A DNA stretch of 64,000 nt, taken from the NCBI GenBank assembly GCA_036320915.1, contig JAXBDG010000002.1, positions 1,798,001 to 1,862,000 on the forward strand. The letters run 5' to 3'. A program made the translations under genes and the position numbers. The stretch comes from Linnemannia elongata. Taxonomy: Eukaryota; Mortierellomycota; Mortierellomycetes; Mortierellales; Mortierellaceae. Shown here one piece after another: positions 11,969-24,618 of the stretch (positions are counted from its first letter, which is position 1; each line of letters opens with the position of its first letter). The notes beneath the pieces were generated by a model. That model did not search any database. It saw only the letters and a program-made list of their open reading frames with translations, and was not told the DNA's origin.

Positions 11969-14900
11969 TTACAGTTTGAGGCGCTTCGCGCCCACATGAG
12001 CCGCTGTCGACGAGGACGAAGGTGCCTCGTTCTCCTTTCCTGCCTCCACTCGACGACTGGAGGTCGAAGAAGACCCCTTGGAACCCCGAGATTGGTTTTG
12101 TGCCGTACGCTTTATATATGTAACACAGATGTCAGTTTGGTGATCTTCATCCATTGCCTGTTCTTGTTTATCCACATCTCAAACAATAAAAACAGTGCAT
12201 AGGAAGGCAACTACAAAAACAACAACAACAACAACAAAAATGACTCACCTCAACAATGGAAATGCCTTCCCTGAATCGTGCCTTGAAAAGGACATTGGCA
12301 TTGTTGAACATGCCCTCCTTAAGCGAGACGACAATAAACTGCGACCCCTTGAAGCGCGTCCGAAGGAGCTGGCCAATATTCTGAGTGTGTGACAGATCAA
12401 GCGCGGCGTCAACCTCATCCAAAATGTACATCGGGGCCGGCTTGAACTGCAACAACGACAGGATCAGCGCCAAAGCGATCAACGACCGCTGACCACCACT
12501 CAGCTCTGTCAGACTTGACTTCCAGACGCCTCCCAAACAGACCTTGACCTCCAATCCACCAGTGATGTTTTGTCCTTCCAGCAGCTGCAGTTTGGCATCA
12601 TTTCCGGGCAAGAGGTCGCCAAAAATCGCCCCAAAGTCGCCATTCACCTTGGTGTATGTTCGTTCTAGCGTCTCGTACTTGTAGTTGTCCAAGGTCACTA
12701 TCGTATCCTCAATCTTTGTCTTGTCCCTTTGAACCGTCGCCAACATCTGCTTCAGCGACGTCTCACGCTTCTCCTGACTCTCGAGCATAGTCATGACCTT
12801 AGGGTTCACCTTGTTCTTCATCGACGAATGCTTCTCATCCAACTGCTTCAACTTCTTGCGGCTCTCCGAGGGATTCTGTGTTGCAAAGTCGTACAGACCA
12901 CCAGATTGCCCAAACAGACTATGGTAGCGAGCGAGCAATAAAAAAGATGGCTCAGTACATCCAGTATGTGAATAATGTCAAATATCATTCAAGCATGCTC
13001 AAACGCGCCTAAAGTTTGTCAATGTTGAAACTTACTGCCTTTGATCCATGATCCAGTCATGCTCCTCCTCCAGTTCTTTGATAGTCTTCAACATTCCTTG
13101 CTTCTCCTTAGCCAGGCGATCGGTTTCGTGCGCAATGTTTTGAAGCTCCAAACGACTGTCGGCAAGAGTCTCAGCCTTCACCTTGGCGAGCGCCTCAAGA
13201 TCCTTCAGCTCTTCGTCGTAGGCACTCAGCTGGGCCTTCTCTCGCTCAAATTCGGCCTGAGCCTTCTCCAGCGAGGTCTCCAAGGTGCTGATCTCCGCCT
13301 GTAAAAGGTCGCGGTCACTCTTCAGGCTGGCGATCAAAGTGTCGCTCTCTGACAACTCCTGGGTCGCCATGCGAACATCCTTCTCCAGTTGTTCTACAAA
13401 GCATATATTAAACCACAATGTTAGTCGTGAGTACAACATGACAAGTATTTCACAGCGTAGACGTGATTTCTTCAGTACAATGCAATGTCATTTCTTACCA
13501 AGCTCAAGCTCTAGTGTTTGGTGCTCACGCTGCATGGCTTTGACGCGAGGGGCGTCCTTGACAAGTTTCGCCTTGGCTCTTGCATGGTTTTGCTATTAAT
13601 AATATAGGACGAGGGTAAGTTTTTGTATACCTGCCTGATAAAAGACATATGAACTATCACGTTAGGACAGGACTCACCATCAGCTCCTGCAGTTTCCCGT
13701 CTTTGTTGCTTTTGAAGTCGTTCATCTCCTTCTCAATTTCCTGACACCTTCGGATTGCATCCTTCTTCTTGACATTTCCTTCCTCGATGGCTGCCTTTGT
13801 AGTCTCCAGGTCCTTCTCCAACTGCTCAACCTTCTCCAACAACTGCACATGCTCACTTGCCGAGAGTTGCTGCTCGCAAAGACGAAGCTCATGGGTCTTG
13901 AGCTCCAACTTCTGCTTTGCTTCCGCGTAAATCCTGCCTTCCTTTGACAAGCTGGCAAGTTCCCGATCGAGTTCTTCAAGCCGCTGTCTATGATTCACCA
14001 GCTTAGACTTGAGGCCGTGCATCTCTTGAAGGCTGGTTAGAATTCCATCCCCGCTGGCCTTGGACCCTCCTTGAAGGGTTCCACTGGGGTCATAAACATC
14101 ACCTTCAAGAGTCACCGATTTCATCCTGATGTCTTGGTGAAAGGTAACTTTCTTGGCAGTCGCAGCATCGGCGCAGATGAGGGTGTTGCCAAAGATGTAT
14201 GCCATCGCCGTCTCCAAGTGCTGATCAAAGCCAATGAGCGTCAAGGCCAAGTCGACTTTACCCGGGACGAGCTGTTGAGCGGTCGCAATTTTCTATCAGC
14301 AAAAACCCCATTTATACGAAAACGTAAGCAGTCAGTCCTGAGTAATAACCTCTGGGTAATATCCCTTTTGAACAAGAAGTACTAAAGATTTACCTGTGCA
14401 TGGGCCCTGAAAGCTTGAATCTTATTAAGAGGAATAATTGTAACACGCTTTCGCAGCTTCCCATTCTTGAGCAATTGAGACCCGACCACCTCGTTCTCGA
14501 CAACGACCTGTTTAAAATCAGAAAAAATATGTCAAAGATTGCACTTTCCGTTTTTTAACGTCGATTTCCAGCGCATCGCACAACAAGGCAGGGGGTGACA
14601 AGAAAATTTTACCTGGTAAAGACGCCCTCCGGCGCAAATCTCGAGGGCAGTGGCTGCATGGCTATGCGCGGGAAGGACTGTGAACAATTCCGCTACCAAA
14701 CCCTTGACAGTGGACCGGTCAAAGTTGGGAGTGGGGTTGTGGTACTGGAATTCTAGCCGCGACAGCTTGCGGGACATGAACTCCATCTGTTCCGAAATCT
14801 TTGCGATGGCCTCTGCCTGCGAAGCCTTTTCGATGAGCAAAGCGCGTTCCTTTTCAGGGTCAAATGTCTGACGGCGCAAGGCATCTTCGTACTGCCTGAC

Positions 14901-16734
14901 TTGATGCTTAGCTGCCTCCAGCGCTTCCCCCAGACCCTTGTTGCTCCGCTGAGCAGCCGCAGCCTGCTTTCTCTTGTCAACCAAGTCAACCTCGAGATGC
15001 TTTAGCTTGAGTTTCGACTGCTCAACCAGGGTGGTTTCCTGTGCGACCGTTGCCTTGACTCGCTGCAGTTGCTCCATGTATCCGTTTTCGTGACCCTCTT
15101 CAGCGGCGAGGCCTGTCGAGAGTGTTTGGATCAACTCTTCGTTCATGCGGACTTGTTCCTGCTGCTTGTCATAATCACGCTTGAGGTCGTTGTAGGTGAC
15201 TTTCAGCTTCTCGAACTCAGATAACTTCTCGTGCTTGCTCTTCTCTGTCTATACAGCAAGGGAAAAGAAAAAGGCATTGATGTGTGAGAACAAAAAAGGA
15301 GTACCTTGTAATAGAAGTAATAACAAACTTGGTTGTTTCCACATTTGAAGAATATACAACGAATCTTACCTCTTTATGAGATTTGATGAGACTAGCTCGA
15401 TTATGCTCTTCCTCCTTTACCTCTTTGCCTTTCAAATCCCGCTGCGTCTTGACCTTCACCAGATCCTTGGACAAGTCCTTGACTGCAGCATCTAATGTCT
15501 GGAACTTGCCTCCCAGAGTCATCTCCTTGAGTCGGTTGGTGGTGATGGACTCTATGTCCCGTTGAATGTTGGAAATGGCCAACTGCAGTTGCTGGATATC
15601 CTCATTAGTCTGGGTCGTCAACGCCATTTTGGCTTCATAGTCATCCTTGGCTTTCGAGTACCGTTGCTAAAGCCAAATGAAAATGAGAAAAGTGTAAGCA
15701 TTGGAGTGGTGGACATCATGAAGACGCTGCCCACTGGCGATAGGGCAATGATGCCATAACATAAAAAAAAACCTGCATATCTCAGATACCTCGTATCGTG
15801 TATAGTCGTAGGAGACCACAATGCGTGAGAGTCGCTCGATTTCCGTCTGTGTCTTTTGAAACTCGAGGTAAGCTCTCTTCTCCCCGCGCAGCTTGTCCAA
15901 TTTAGGCACAATCTCCTCGGCGAGTAACTGTGTGATCTCGGCCACCTTCTTGTCTTTCTTTGCGATCGTCTTAAGCGCCTTTTCCTTTCTTTCCTCGAAC
16001 ATGCGTGTACCAGCCGCCTCTTCTATCATGGCAAGGACCTCTGGGGGCTTCATGTTGAGAACCTTTGTAATACGACCTTGCATGATGAGAAAGTGGGGGT
16101 TGTTGATGTTGAGCTGAACCGACTGGAAGAGGTTCTGGACAACGTTTTGTTGCATGGAGTGTCCGTTTACCAAGAATTTGCTCCGCCCTCCGACCAAGAT
16201 CTAAATCCAATGAGGAGAAATTGCTTGTCAGCTTCATATCTTCTGTCCGGCCCATGTCCTAATACATTGAGTTACAAGAACACTCTCTCACCTGGCGAGT
16301 GACAGTAATTTGTTTGAATGATTCGAATCCGACTGGGCATTGCTTGGGGTCGTTGTTGTCGAACACGACAGTGACGGTGGCCTTGGTCACGCCTGCCTGG
16401 CCTCGCTTGTAAATGAGATCCTGAATGTTGCTTGCTCGTACCTGTTTAAAATTCGAGGAGAGAATGGCAGCTTGTTTTAGTCGGACAAGTTGACATGTAC
16501 CATAAGACAATGTCAAGCAAGACCTTCAAATTTATATGCTATTTTGCCAATTGAGGGTGACTTGACCTGCGACCAGTTGGTGATGCCGAGAACGAAGCAG
16601 ATGGCATCGAGGACGTTTGACTTCCCAGAACCGTTGAGTCCCGTGATGGCGTTGAACGAGGGGTCCCAACCTGGGATGGATGTTCGAGTTGCATAACTCT
16701 TGAACCCGTCAATGATGAGTTCCTCAATATGCAT
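11969..16734 (-). CDS. SMC2: Structural maintenance of chromosomes protein 2 (condensin ATPase)
   Basis: A multi-exon gene, about nine to ten exons. It starts with [20 protein letters not shown], the canonical SMC2 opening, followed by Walker [10 protein letters not shown] and [10 protein letters not shown]. Two long coiled-coil arms (about 16.2-14.9 kb and 14.2-12.9 kb) flank a hinge around [20 protein letters not shown] / [15 protein letters not shown]. The C-terminal head carries the ABC signature [17 protein letters not shown] and Walker [20 protein letters not shown]. The last exon (from about 12110) ends with a Ser/Glu-rich tail KENEAP...KRLKL. Known role: with SMC4 and the CAP subunits it forms condensin, which compacts mitotic chromosomes. 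It lies 143 bp downstream of the cis-prenyltransferase stop on the same strand. Confidence 0.95.
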
Positions 16735-16877
16735 TTTGGTCCTTCGAAAGCGAGAGGGTTGGTTGTTGTTGCCAATCAAAAGGAAGCAAAAGGTGATGTT
16801 GTATGTTGTCAACAAACAAAAGACGAACGAGACGCGCTCTCTTTTTCCTCGCTAAGAGTGACTGCCCTTTTATTGGC

Positions 16878-18456
16878 CTATTGCAAGTGCACAATCGGAC
16901 AGTTAGGGAGGTGGCCCCGGTGGTGCAGAAAGCTGCTTACCCGCTGCTTCTTCTCAAGCATCGAACCGCACGGCGGCTCCGCTACTGAAGTCTCATCTAT
17001 CTCGCAAGTCACCAGCGTCGACTCGGACGAGTTCCTCTGGCTCATCATCACAAAGTCCTCCTGCTCTAACGACGCCCCTCCCATAATAATATCTATATTA
17101 GGCTCTTCTTCTTCTTCCCCTGTCCCTTCTCCTCGACCGTGCTCTCTCCTCGACTGGGCAATGGATGTCGCTCTCAGCTGATATCGTAGCAGAATCGGCA
17201 ACAGTTTCCAGAACGTAAACTCAGGCCAGAAACAGTCTACAAACTCGACATGACATGCCCTTGAACTCTGCCAGAGCATGAAGTCACTGAGCCGAATCTC
17301 TCCTGAAGTGCGGATCAAAATATCCATTGGTGGACAGGAGCGGGTATAGAGACTCTCCTCCAACACGCTCGTCGATATATCACTATTGTGCATGAAGATA
17401 CCAAGCGATTTGTGAGTCAGTTAGCTGAGTGAAGTAAACCCATCAGACTATATTAACAAGATATCATGACATTTAATAACAAACACAGACGACCAGATTT
17501 ACCTAGGGTTGAGATCATGGGCCTCAATGCCGCTCACCAAAGATCGAGTTGCCATAGTAAGTTCCTCCCGGGATGTGTAAGGGAAGCACATGTTCAGGAT
17601 GGCGCGGTTGTTCTTCTTGGTGAGATCAACTGCCTTACGGATAACCTTCCGAACATCTTCTGGAAGTAGTGAAGTGTCGCCTAAGACCCGGATCCCGATG
17701 CCATACTGTCGGACGAGCTCACTATGAGAATTGCATGGTGGCGTTGAAAATTGGTTAATGAATACGTGGACACCGCTGTTTATTTGTTTGTGCCTGCAAA
17801 TACAATGCAATCGGATCCCACATATGATCAAAATTTAAAAACCAAACGTGTCTGAGCCCACATCTGACAGCCGCTCAGATACGCTCACGCCTACAAGCAT
17901 ATCCTCTCTGCCTAACTACCTCCTGCCCCAGAAGCAGGCTTTCATATGCCAATCGTATCGAGGAATGATCGTATGAAAAAATAAAAGTAGTGAGTGGTAG
18001 CCATTTAGTCCTTCCAATCACTTTACCTTTGTTCACATAGTTCGGCAAGCTTTGTTTTGGCCAATTCCATGAGTGTCTCCACTTGATCGGCCGGTCTCTT
18101 AAAGTTCTCAATGCTGAAAGCATATACCGTAACAACTTTAACGCCCATCTCCATACACACTGCCAAAATCTAAACATACATCCAAAGAGTTGGCGTACGA
18201 CTCGGATGGTTAGTTGTAGAGTCCTTCTGACGCAAAAAAAAAAAAAAATGAACTGATGCAAATATTTAACACAAACTAACGAACGAACCTCTTCAAGAGT
18301 TTCATAACCAAGGTAGTATCCTTTGCCGTTGCCGACATGGACCTTGCGCCCATAGCGACGGTTTCCGTCCATGATAAGGCCGATGTGTTGGGGGATCGAG
18401 CCACACTGCAGTGCCTTGATGGCGACCGCACGCATTGTTCTGTTGAATGTCGACAT
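16878..18456 (-). CDS. RER2: Cis-prenyltransferase (dehydrodolichyl diphosphate synthase)
   Basis: Four exons: about 18456-18295, 18172-18034, 17723-17503 and 17386-16878. Motifs are in family order: HIGLIMDGNRRYGRK (catalytic Asp loop), VVTVYAFSIENFKR, LNMCFPYTSREEL and DILIRTSGEIRLSDFMLWQS (substrate phosphate-binding RTSGE block). The family condenses isopentenyl diphosphate onto farnesyl diphosphate in cis to make the dolichol precursor for N-glycosylation and GPI anchors, at the ER. The C-terminus carries an unusual Glu/Arg/Ser-rich extension of about 100 residues beyond the conserved fold. The name RER2 is by family and copy type; an Srt1-like paralogue cannot be excluded. Confidence 0.9.
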
Positions 18457-18774
18457 GAGGGAAAAGGGAGGGTTTTTTTTCGTTTTCTATTCTTGATTCG
18501 TTAGTTGTGGTGGTGTGATCATGTGTATGAATGTACAATTGAGTAAGGTAGAATGCAAGTGAGGGAAAGGTGTCAGTGAAGTGCAAATGAAGGAGCAGCG
18601 GAATAAGAAGATTCTAGGTAATAGTCTACTCTGGATCACGTGACTAATGACCAATCACAGGGCGACAAAGCACTCTGTCATTTCTCTCCCATCGTTTTAT
18701 TTCTTCATCTCATCATCATCATTCTTCTTCATCTCCCTCCCCCTTGTTTACAAACCCCGTAAAATCAGAAAAAA

Positions 18775-19956
18775 ATGGTCTCGTTTAAGCGCGCCTTGGT
18801 CTTTGTCGTCGCCGCTGTGGCCCTTGCAGCCTCCGCACATGCTGGAAAGGGTCCTGTCATCACCAACAAGGGTAAGTCAACTCCTCATTCCAACCCAATT
18901 CGAACCATGTTCTAGAAATCTTGGAATACTTACATATTTTAATCAACTTTTTCATTTTTTCTTGTCACATCTAATTTAGTCTACTTTGACATTGAGCAGG
19001 ATGGCAAACCCATGGGCCGTGTTGTTATCGGTCTTTTCGGAAAGGTAAACATCCTAAACATACAAATAGCAACGGAAGCAAGGACGACAAATCTAAGTGC
19101 TATGTGATTAACGAGCATGCGTATAAACTCGATGCTGATACTGGTACGACGGTGTTATTGTTATTAGACTGTCCCTAAGACTACAGAGAACTTTCTTGAG
19201 CTCGCCAAGGGTACCCATGGCTTCGGCTATGCCGGATCGTCCTTCCACCGTGTCATCAAGGTACATTTGTTTGTATCTTAGTGTTTATAATCTAACCTAC
19301 CGTCATTTAATGACCTGTCTTGTCAAACCTTACTAATTATATTTGAACTGTTCGTATTCTTGACTCTACTTAGGACTTCATGATTCAAGGAGTACGTACA
19401 ACTGAGCAAGATCCAGAAAAAATAGAAGGGATGCAATGCAATGCTCTGGAAGGACGGTGCTAATTTGCATTTGTGATGTACTTTTATTTCTGATAGGGTG
19501 ACTTTACCAATGGTAACGGAACTGGCGGCAAATCGATCTTCGGAGCGAAGTTTGCTGATGAGAACTTTAAGCTTCGCCACACGGGCCCTGGAATTTTGAG
19601 TATGGCCAACGCCGGCAAGGACACCAACGGATCCCAGGTAGCGTATCGCTCGCTTGTTGTCTAACGATTTATATATCTGTTAAGCGGTCGTGTATTCTCT
19701 GACTCAAAGACGTTTTCTGTATTTGTTAATCCCCACGCCCCTTCACACTATGTAGTTCTTTATTACGACTGTTAAGACCTCGTGGTTGGACGGACGCCAC
19801 GTTGTTTTTGGCACTGTCATGGAGGGCATGGATGTTGTTACTGCAATTGAGAACACGCCCACTGCCTCCGGTGATCGCCCCAAGGCTGCCGTCACCATTG
19901 TCGCCTCTGGCGAGCTTGAGATGGAGGCTGATAAGGTCGTCCATGCTGAGCTGTAG
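18775..19956 (+). CDS. Secretory-pathway cyclophilin (peptidyl-prolyl cis-trans isomerase B type)
   Basis: Six exons: 18775-18871, 18980-19044, 19168-19260, 19374-19391, 19497-19637 and 19756-19956. All join in frame with GT-AG introns, and one exon is only 18 nt. An N-terminal signal peptide ([17 protein letters not shown]) is followed by a cyclophilin domain with FHRVIK (catalytic Arg), [22 protein letters not shown] and [11 protein letters not shown]. The protein ends in VVHAEL, resembling an HDEL-type ER-retention signal, so residence in the ER lumen is likely. Known function: speeds Pro isomerisation during folding of secreted proteins. It is divergent to the prenyltransferase, with about 320 bp between the start codons. 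Confidence 0.93.
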
Positions 19957-20148
19957 AAAATAAAATTGATAGCGGTGGCTTTGCTCACTTTGTATCTCCT
20001 AACAGTAGTTGCTTCACTTTGTACCGCAATGCTTCTTCGTCTTCTATACCGTTGACAGACCTGCAAAAGCAACCAAACATCGACGCCTACAACAAAAGCG
20101 CCCCGGCATCCACAGGAGGGTCGATCAAGTACCGTCTATCTTGCGACA

Positions 20149-20631
20149 ATGGCCGACAGCAGCGACCCGCTCGAGGTCTTTATCGCCTTGCTGCCACACC
20201 ATCGACAATACCACGGTCAACTCGCCTCTGACCTCGACCACATCCTCACCTCTAAACAACAAGCCTTGTCTTCCATGCAACCAACAGTCCCCACTGCGCG
20301 TCCACGAAACGGCCACAATACCACAACCACAACCACAACCACTGCTCCTGGCTTTGCCAAGCAGGTCAAGCGATTAATCAACCAGAGCATGTCAACCCTC
20401 ACGCGATGGACCAAGCTTCTGAATGCACCTACTGCCTCGGACATCGTCCCACTGCAAGGTCCTCCAGATTCGCAACCCGCTCTCATCACTCCTTCGCCGG
20501 GTAAAGCAGAAGCTGTGGTAAATGCTGGTAGAAACCCGGCACGTGAAATTCAAAGTCTATCGGCTGCAGGATCGACCAAGAAGGCTTTCCAGGAGTTTTT
20601 CGCGCTGTGTCCAACAATATCTAATATCTAA
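20149..20631 (+). CDS. Small unrecognised gene, 3' end clipped by a Helitron
   Basis: About 160 codons beginning MADSSDPLEVFIALLPHHRQ. A helical N-terminal third (HGQLASDLDHILTSKQQAL) is followed by a Thr-rich low-complexity stretch. The frame runs straight into the Helitron at 20627 and stops at 20631-20633. If the Helitron is removed in thought, the frame continues at 22372 for a few codons to a natural TGA, so the insertion replaces only about four C-terminal residues. I do not recognise the family. A non-coding origin cannot be excluded. Confidence 0.4.
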   Translation: MADSSDPLEVFIALLPHHRQYHGQLASDLDHILTSKQQALSSMQPTVPTARPRNGHNTTTTTTTTAPGFAKQVKRLINQSMSTLTRWTKLLNAPTASDIVPLQGPPDSQPALITPSPGKAEAVVNAGRNPAREIQSLSAAGSTKKAFQEFFALCPTISNI

Positions 20632-20948
20632 TATTACAAAGCGACTGTAGTGGTCACCTGAGTTACTGTGATCACCTGATATAGTTCGCAGTCACATTCA
20701 ATCAAATCGGTCGTAAATCACATGATTTTACTGCATCTATTGATGAAGGGCGTGCAACTGACGAACGCCACTAAATTTCCAAACCTTCCCTTGGTGTTAA
20801 CTAAGCAAAATTGCATGTCCCCTAGAAAGCAAGCGACCAAGCAAAGCGCTAACTAAGAGTGCGTGTACTCTAGAATCTTCCAGCAACATTATTTCCTCCT
20901 CTAACGACTTTAAAACGTCTCGCGGCTAGGATTTTTCTTGGATTTTTT

Positions 20949-20983
<35 letters not shown>

Positions 20984-21470
20984 CCTGTTTCCTCAACTAC
21001 AACCTTACATCTGCCACAACTTCAATTTTCATATTCATATCTCACCAGTCAGCATGCCTCCCACTCACCGTGTTTCTCTTACCCTCATCTGGTGTGCGGC
21101 CGCCTCAAAATATACTGTTATCATTCCCTCCTCTCCTTCCTCGCCTCATGTCAATAGAGCTATCACCACACCCAATGCAATCGCTTCTTCGTCCTCCTCC
21201 TCTTCCTCTATTAGTAGGTGCATCAGGTGCCGTGGAAACGATCACCAAAGGTCAACGAGTCGACGCTGCCCGTCAATGAACATATGTATTTTTTACCTGG
21301 TGTTAAAAAAATCCAAGGAAGGGCCACCGTGAAGTAAATTTTGAAAGGAAAGAGCGAAGGGCATCAATGCAAGAAAAATTCAAAAAAAAGGAAAGGGGAC
21401 CAATATTAGATAAACAAAGAGGCGTTTCCTTATTTTCTCTCTCTTTCTCTCTTCGCTCTCTTCTCCCTCG

Positions 21471-21525
<55 letters not shown>

Positions 21526-22371
21526 GGCCGCGGTAGCTGTTTTTCATGAAGACAGTGATGGTAGCTACATCGTTAAAGTAATCCCATGTTGCTCGCATTT
21601 TTGTCTCTTCTTTTCTATTTTTTTTTCTTCATCAAGCTCCAACCTCAAATTAATCATTTACCTGCCTCTGCTACACTCATTTTAATCATACCTACCTAAG
21701 CTGTCACTGACATGCTCTCCCACTCGCCGTCTCCCTCTTATATTCACCTACACCCCCACCATTGCAACTGACAAAAGATTTGTTGGATGAATCTCAACGG
21801 GAAGGGAAAGGCAAATTTGTGACCGAGATACAAACACACATGTGCAGCACTCATCCTTTCCATACAAGAAGCAGGGGGCGTAGGGGTGATGACATATCGA
21901 CGATTGCGAGAAGCAGGCATGAAAAGGTAAAGGAAGATGAAAAAAGTGGCAGTGAAGGTAGCAGAGAAAGAATTCCCATGTGGCATAGGAACTCAGCTTT
22001 CCATGTTGACACCCAGGAAACCCGCAAATAAAAGTATTGTGGAACTTCTGCTCAGTTGACATGTCGACCAAGTGAAAGACCCAGAACCCAAACGACAACT
22101 ACGCCTGTCATTCGTATGTGTACAGCACTATAGCACCAGGGAGGACGAGTGAAGAGTGAAGGGTGAAGAGTTCAATTTTTTTACACCAGAGAGGCGGTGA
22201 CTTTGCGTGCTTCAAGACATAATAAAAAAAACGGAATTGTGGGGTCGCAGAGTCTCTTTGAAAGTAATGGGGTGGGAAAAATGGTGATTGGACGCGGCGA
22301 AGCCGTGGTCGATCGCCATGCAAAAAAAAGAAAAAATGAAACCGCGAGCGAAGCCGCGGGCACCATTCTAG
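20627..22371 (+). mobile_element. Non-autonomous Helitron, copy 1
   Basis: It begins TCTAATATTAC (Helitron 5' TC), with A just before it, and ends ATTCTAG (3' CTRR), with T just after. A GC-rich hairpin (CCGCG-agcgaag-CGCGG) lies about 12 nt upstream of the 3' end. There is no target duplication; insertion is between A and T. All four are textbook Helitron features. No Rep/helicase ORF is present, and the internal ORFs are short or homopolymer-derived. Internal poly(T) tracts (about 37 nt at 20943 and about 50 nt near 21475-21524) explain most of the 30-bp length difference from copy 2. Confidence 0.88.
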
Positions 22372-22859
22372 TTGCAGCAAAAAGATGATAAAACGCCTCA
22401 GCGTCAATGGAACATGAGGCCACGTTTTAAGGCCTAAAATGGATTTACAGACATAGAAACATACTCCTACCCAGGAGACTATCCAAGTCCTGTATTTTCT
22501 ACCCTGAACTGCAATGGCGACATGGGCTTTTGAGGTTTGCCATAGCACTGGCGTGCAGAACAACACCCATGTACTGTGGTTGGTGAATGGGTAATAGCGC
22601 AGGTTATACCTTTGCATATTACTCTCAAATAAAATGTTTTGTTTGACCGTTAAACCTCGATTAGCCAGCTATTCAGGACAACATTTTTGTTCCACACCCA
22701 TGCAAACCCCACTCATAGCTGGATTGGTGGTTAATTTTTTTTACTCAATTTTTAAAAACACCAAGGTCATCAAGAATCAGGATTTAGTGTAGAAACATGA
22801 CCTTGATATTTTTAAAATATACAAGATACGCAAAAGTATAAGCTAGCCTAAAATATTAT
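22372..22859. other. Island left margin, no gene; includes one B-repeat relative
   Basis: No supported coding region. 22740-22860 contains two TTTTTAAAAA-like palindromes and a diverged copy of the sequence ending the B repeat of the 6.5-kb element (aagatacgcaaaagtataag then gctagcctaaaatatt), so the mobile island begins by about 22740 if not earlier. Confidence 0.5.
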
Positions 22860-23965
22860 CCTGTGTTCAACTTCAAGAACTCATCTTGCAGGTTTGCCAT
22901 ACTCTACATATCGTCAAGCATTTTGGCAACTGGGATGTACTCCAAAGTTTGCTCCATTGCACCATTGTTGAGTGGGTAATCGAACCCACCTCTCATCCAC
23001 GCAGAATGTATGAGCGCTGTCTCTACGTCGAGTAGTCCTATTAGTTTCTTGATGTTGAGAAGCAAAAGGCACAGCTGTAACTGCATATTGTAGGTATCCA
23101 CGTTTGTTACCAAAACAGGTTGACGATTGTGGTGCTTTGCAAATAATGTACCTAGATCTCGAAATACAGCTTTCATCTGGGAACGGAAGCTACCAAACGT
23201 TTTGTTGTAGCTTAATTCATCCTTGTTCAACTCTTTTCCATGGTGCTTACGAAGGGATAGCAAAAGTTCCTCTTGCTGATGTCGTCGCTCTCATCCACAA
23301 GTTTCTTGATGTACCGTGTGTACCCTCCATCAACTACAATACAATCAAGTGGATAGATGTGCTTGTGCAGCTTCATCCGAGGAGCATGCTTCCGTCGTTG
23401 TGGTCACTACATGGTAGCGAATTGGAAACAAGAATTGCCATTTCGTTGCAGTTCATGCATATTTGGGCTCTTACTCCTGCCTTCTCAAGCTTAAAGGAGT
23501 ACATTTCGGCACTTGTTTTTTGCTCGCATGAGAGACGAGTGTCATGACCATCAAAGTGCAAGGTGACATGCTTGAAGTGAGAAGTTTTGACAATTTTTGC
23601 AGATGAAAGTCGTATATGGATGTTGGAGAGCATGGTGCTGAGTGCCTCCGATATCAACTTAATATGTACCTTGCGATGAGTTTTGTAGAACATAGTATGG
23701 ATGGCATGAAAGCTGCTTTTGGGAATGCGCAGTGACAGTGCATCCATCGCAACACCGGTCACCAAATGGTACAATACCCGTCGACCTTTCTCCACTTCAC
23801 GATAGGGCCCAGGGTAAATGGCATTAGGCCAAAGGAAGACAAGAAAGTAGAAAACAGGCACATGCCCAAGTCTGTTTATCAGCGTATTCTTAACTTCCTT
23901 TATGCGCGCATATAACCCATGAAATATTTACAAATGTTGCATGAACTGGTGGAGACAAAGGGTTA
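22860..23965 (-). pseudogene. Decayed D gene, subfamily B (DDE_Tnp_4-like nuclease)
   Basis: Reading on the minus strand follows the intact subfamily-B gene at 42505-43806 for its whole length: YPGPYREVEKG, FKHVTLHFDGHDTR (first Asp present), then frameshifts, then SFRSQMKAVFRDLGTLF. The expected catalytic Glu (QMEALFG in the intact copy) is Lys here. There are stops after the N-terminal helix and before the final NLQDEFLKLNTG. Clearly inactive. It is the leftmost D relic of the island. Confidence 0.8.
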
Positions 23966-24104
23966 TAGATTTTAAAAAGACTGCATAGATAAAAAGTACA
24001 CATCCATAATAGACGGTAATATCCAGTTGCAATGGAAAAAGAAGTGGTAACGAATGAGTGCTAACATATTTACATTTCTTCATGCTAGTAAAATCAGGTG
24101 TAAA

Positions 24105-24148
24105 TGGGGGGGCGTAGTTTTAGGTTGGCCGATGGTCTGACCCCCCAC
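24105..24148 (+). repeat. G/C-run hairpin leader, copy 1
   Basis: T-G7 arm at 24105-24112, then a loop with TTGGCCGATGG, then a C6 arm at 24141-24146. It is diverged in the inner stem. It lies about 130 nt upstream of the S ORF. Confidence 0.7.
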
Positions 24149-24281
24149 CTTCAGCCTTTTCCATTACATTTTCGCACCCTTGTAAAAACCTCGACACCAG
24201 GCATTATCAAGGGTGCGATTGACGTTATCATACATGTTACACCGCTGTCCTGCGTAAGTCATTACTCACACCCATTTTATC

Positions 24282-24590
24282 ATGCCGATACGTTTAACTA
24301 AATCACGCCAGCAAGATGTTGTTGCAGATTTTATCTATGACAAAAAACTGGAGATATACATATTTATCTACTTACATGAATTCCTGGATTACCATCGTAA
24401 ACTCTTTCCACAAGATGCCACAACATTCGGCACTGACGGCATAAAGAAATTACTGCAAGCATCGTCTCAGGCCATCCGTGAGAAATACGCGAAGATGGAT
24501 TGCTCACTGAGAAGGCAGCTGGTGAATACATGCGTAGAAAAAATGAGAGGCCACATTGCGGTGTTTTTAAAAGCTAAATTACAGTATTAA
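24282..24590 (+). CDS. S protein, diverged copy
   Basis: 102 codons. It shares with the other three S copies an N-terminal QQDVV-DF, the block FIYLHEFLDYHRK and a C-terminal helix. No known domain is recognised; the protein looks all-helical. It is followed 29 nt later by the R start, with a TTTTTAAAA palindrome between. The splice-donor-like GTGAGT seen in the other copies is GTGAAT here. Confidence 0.5.
   Translation: MPIRLTKSRQQDVVADFIYDKKLEIYIFIYLHEFLDYHRKLFPQDATTFGTDGIKKLLQASSQAIREKYAKMDCSLRRQLVNTCVEKMRGHIAVFLKAKLQY
24564..24572. promoter_or_regulatory. TTTTTAAAA palindrome at the S/R junction, unit 3
   Basis: A/T palindrome overlapping the end of S and about 50 nt before the R start. 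The same position carries it in every S-R pair. Confidence 0.5.
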
Positions 24591-24618
24591 CAACTACAAA
24601 GGCAAATTATATATACTA

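Noticed and set aside
21367..21598. ORFs with long Phe or Lys runs
   Set aside because: They are translations of the homopolymer T tract inside the Helitron.
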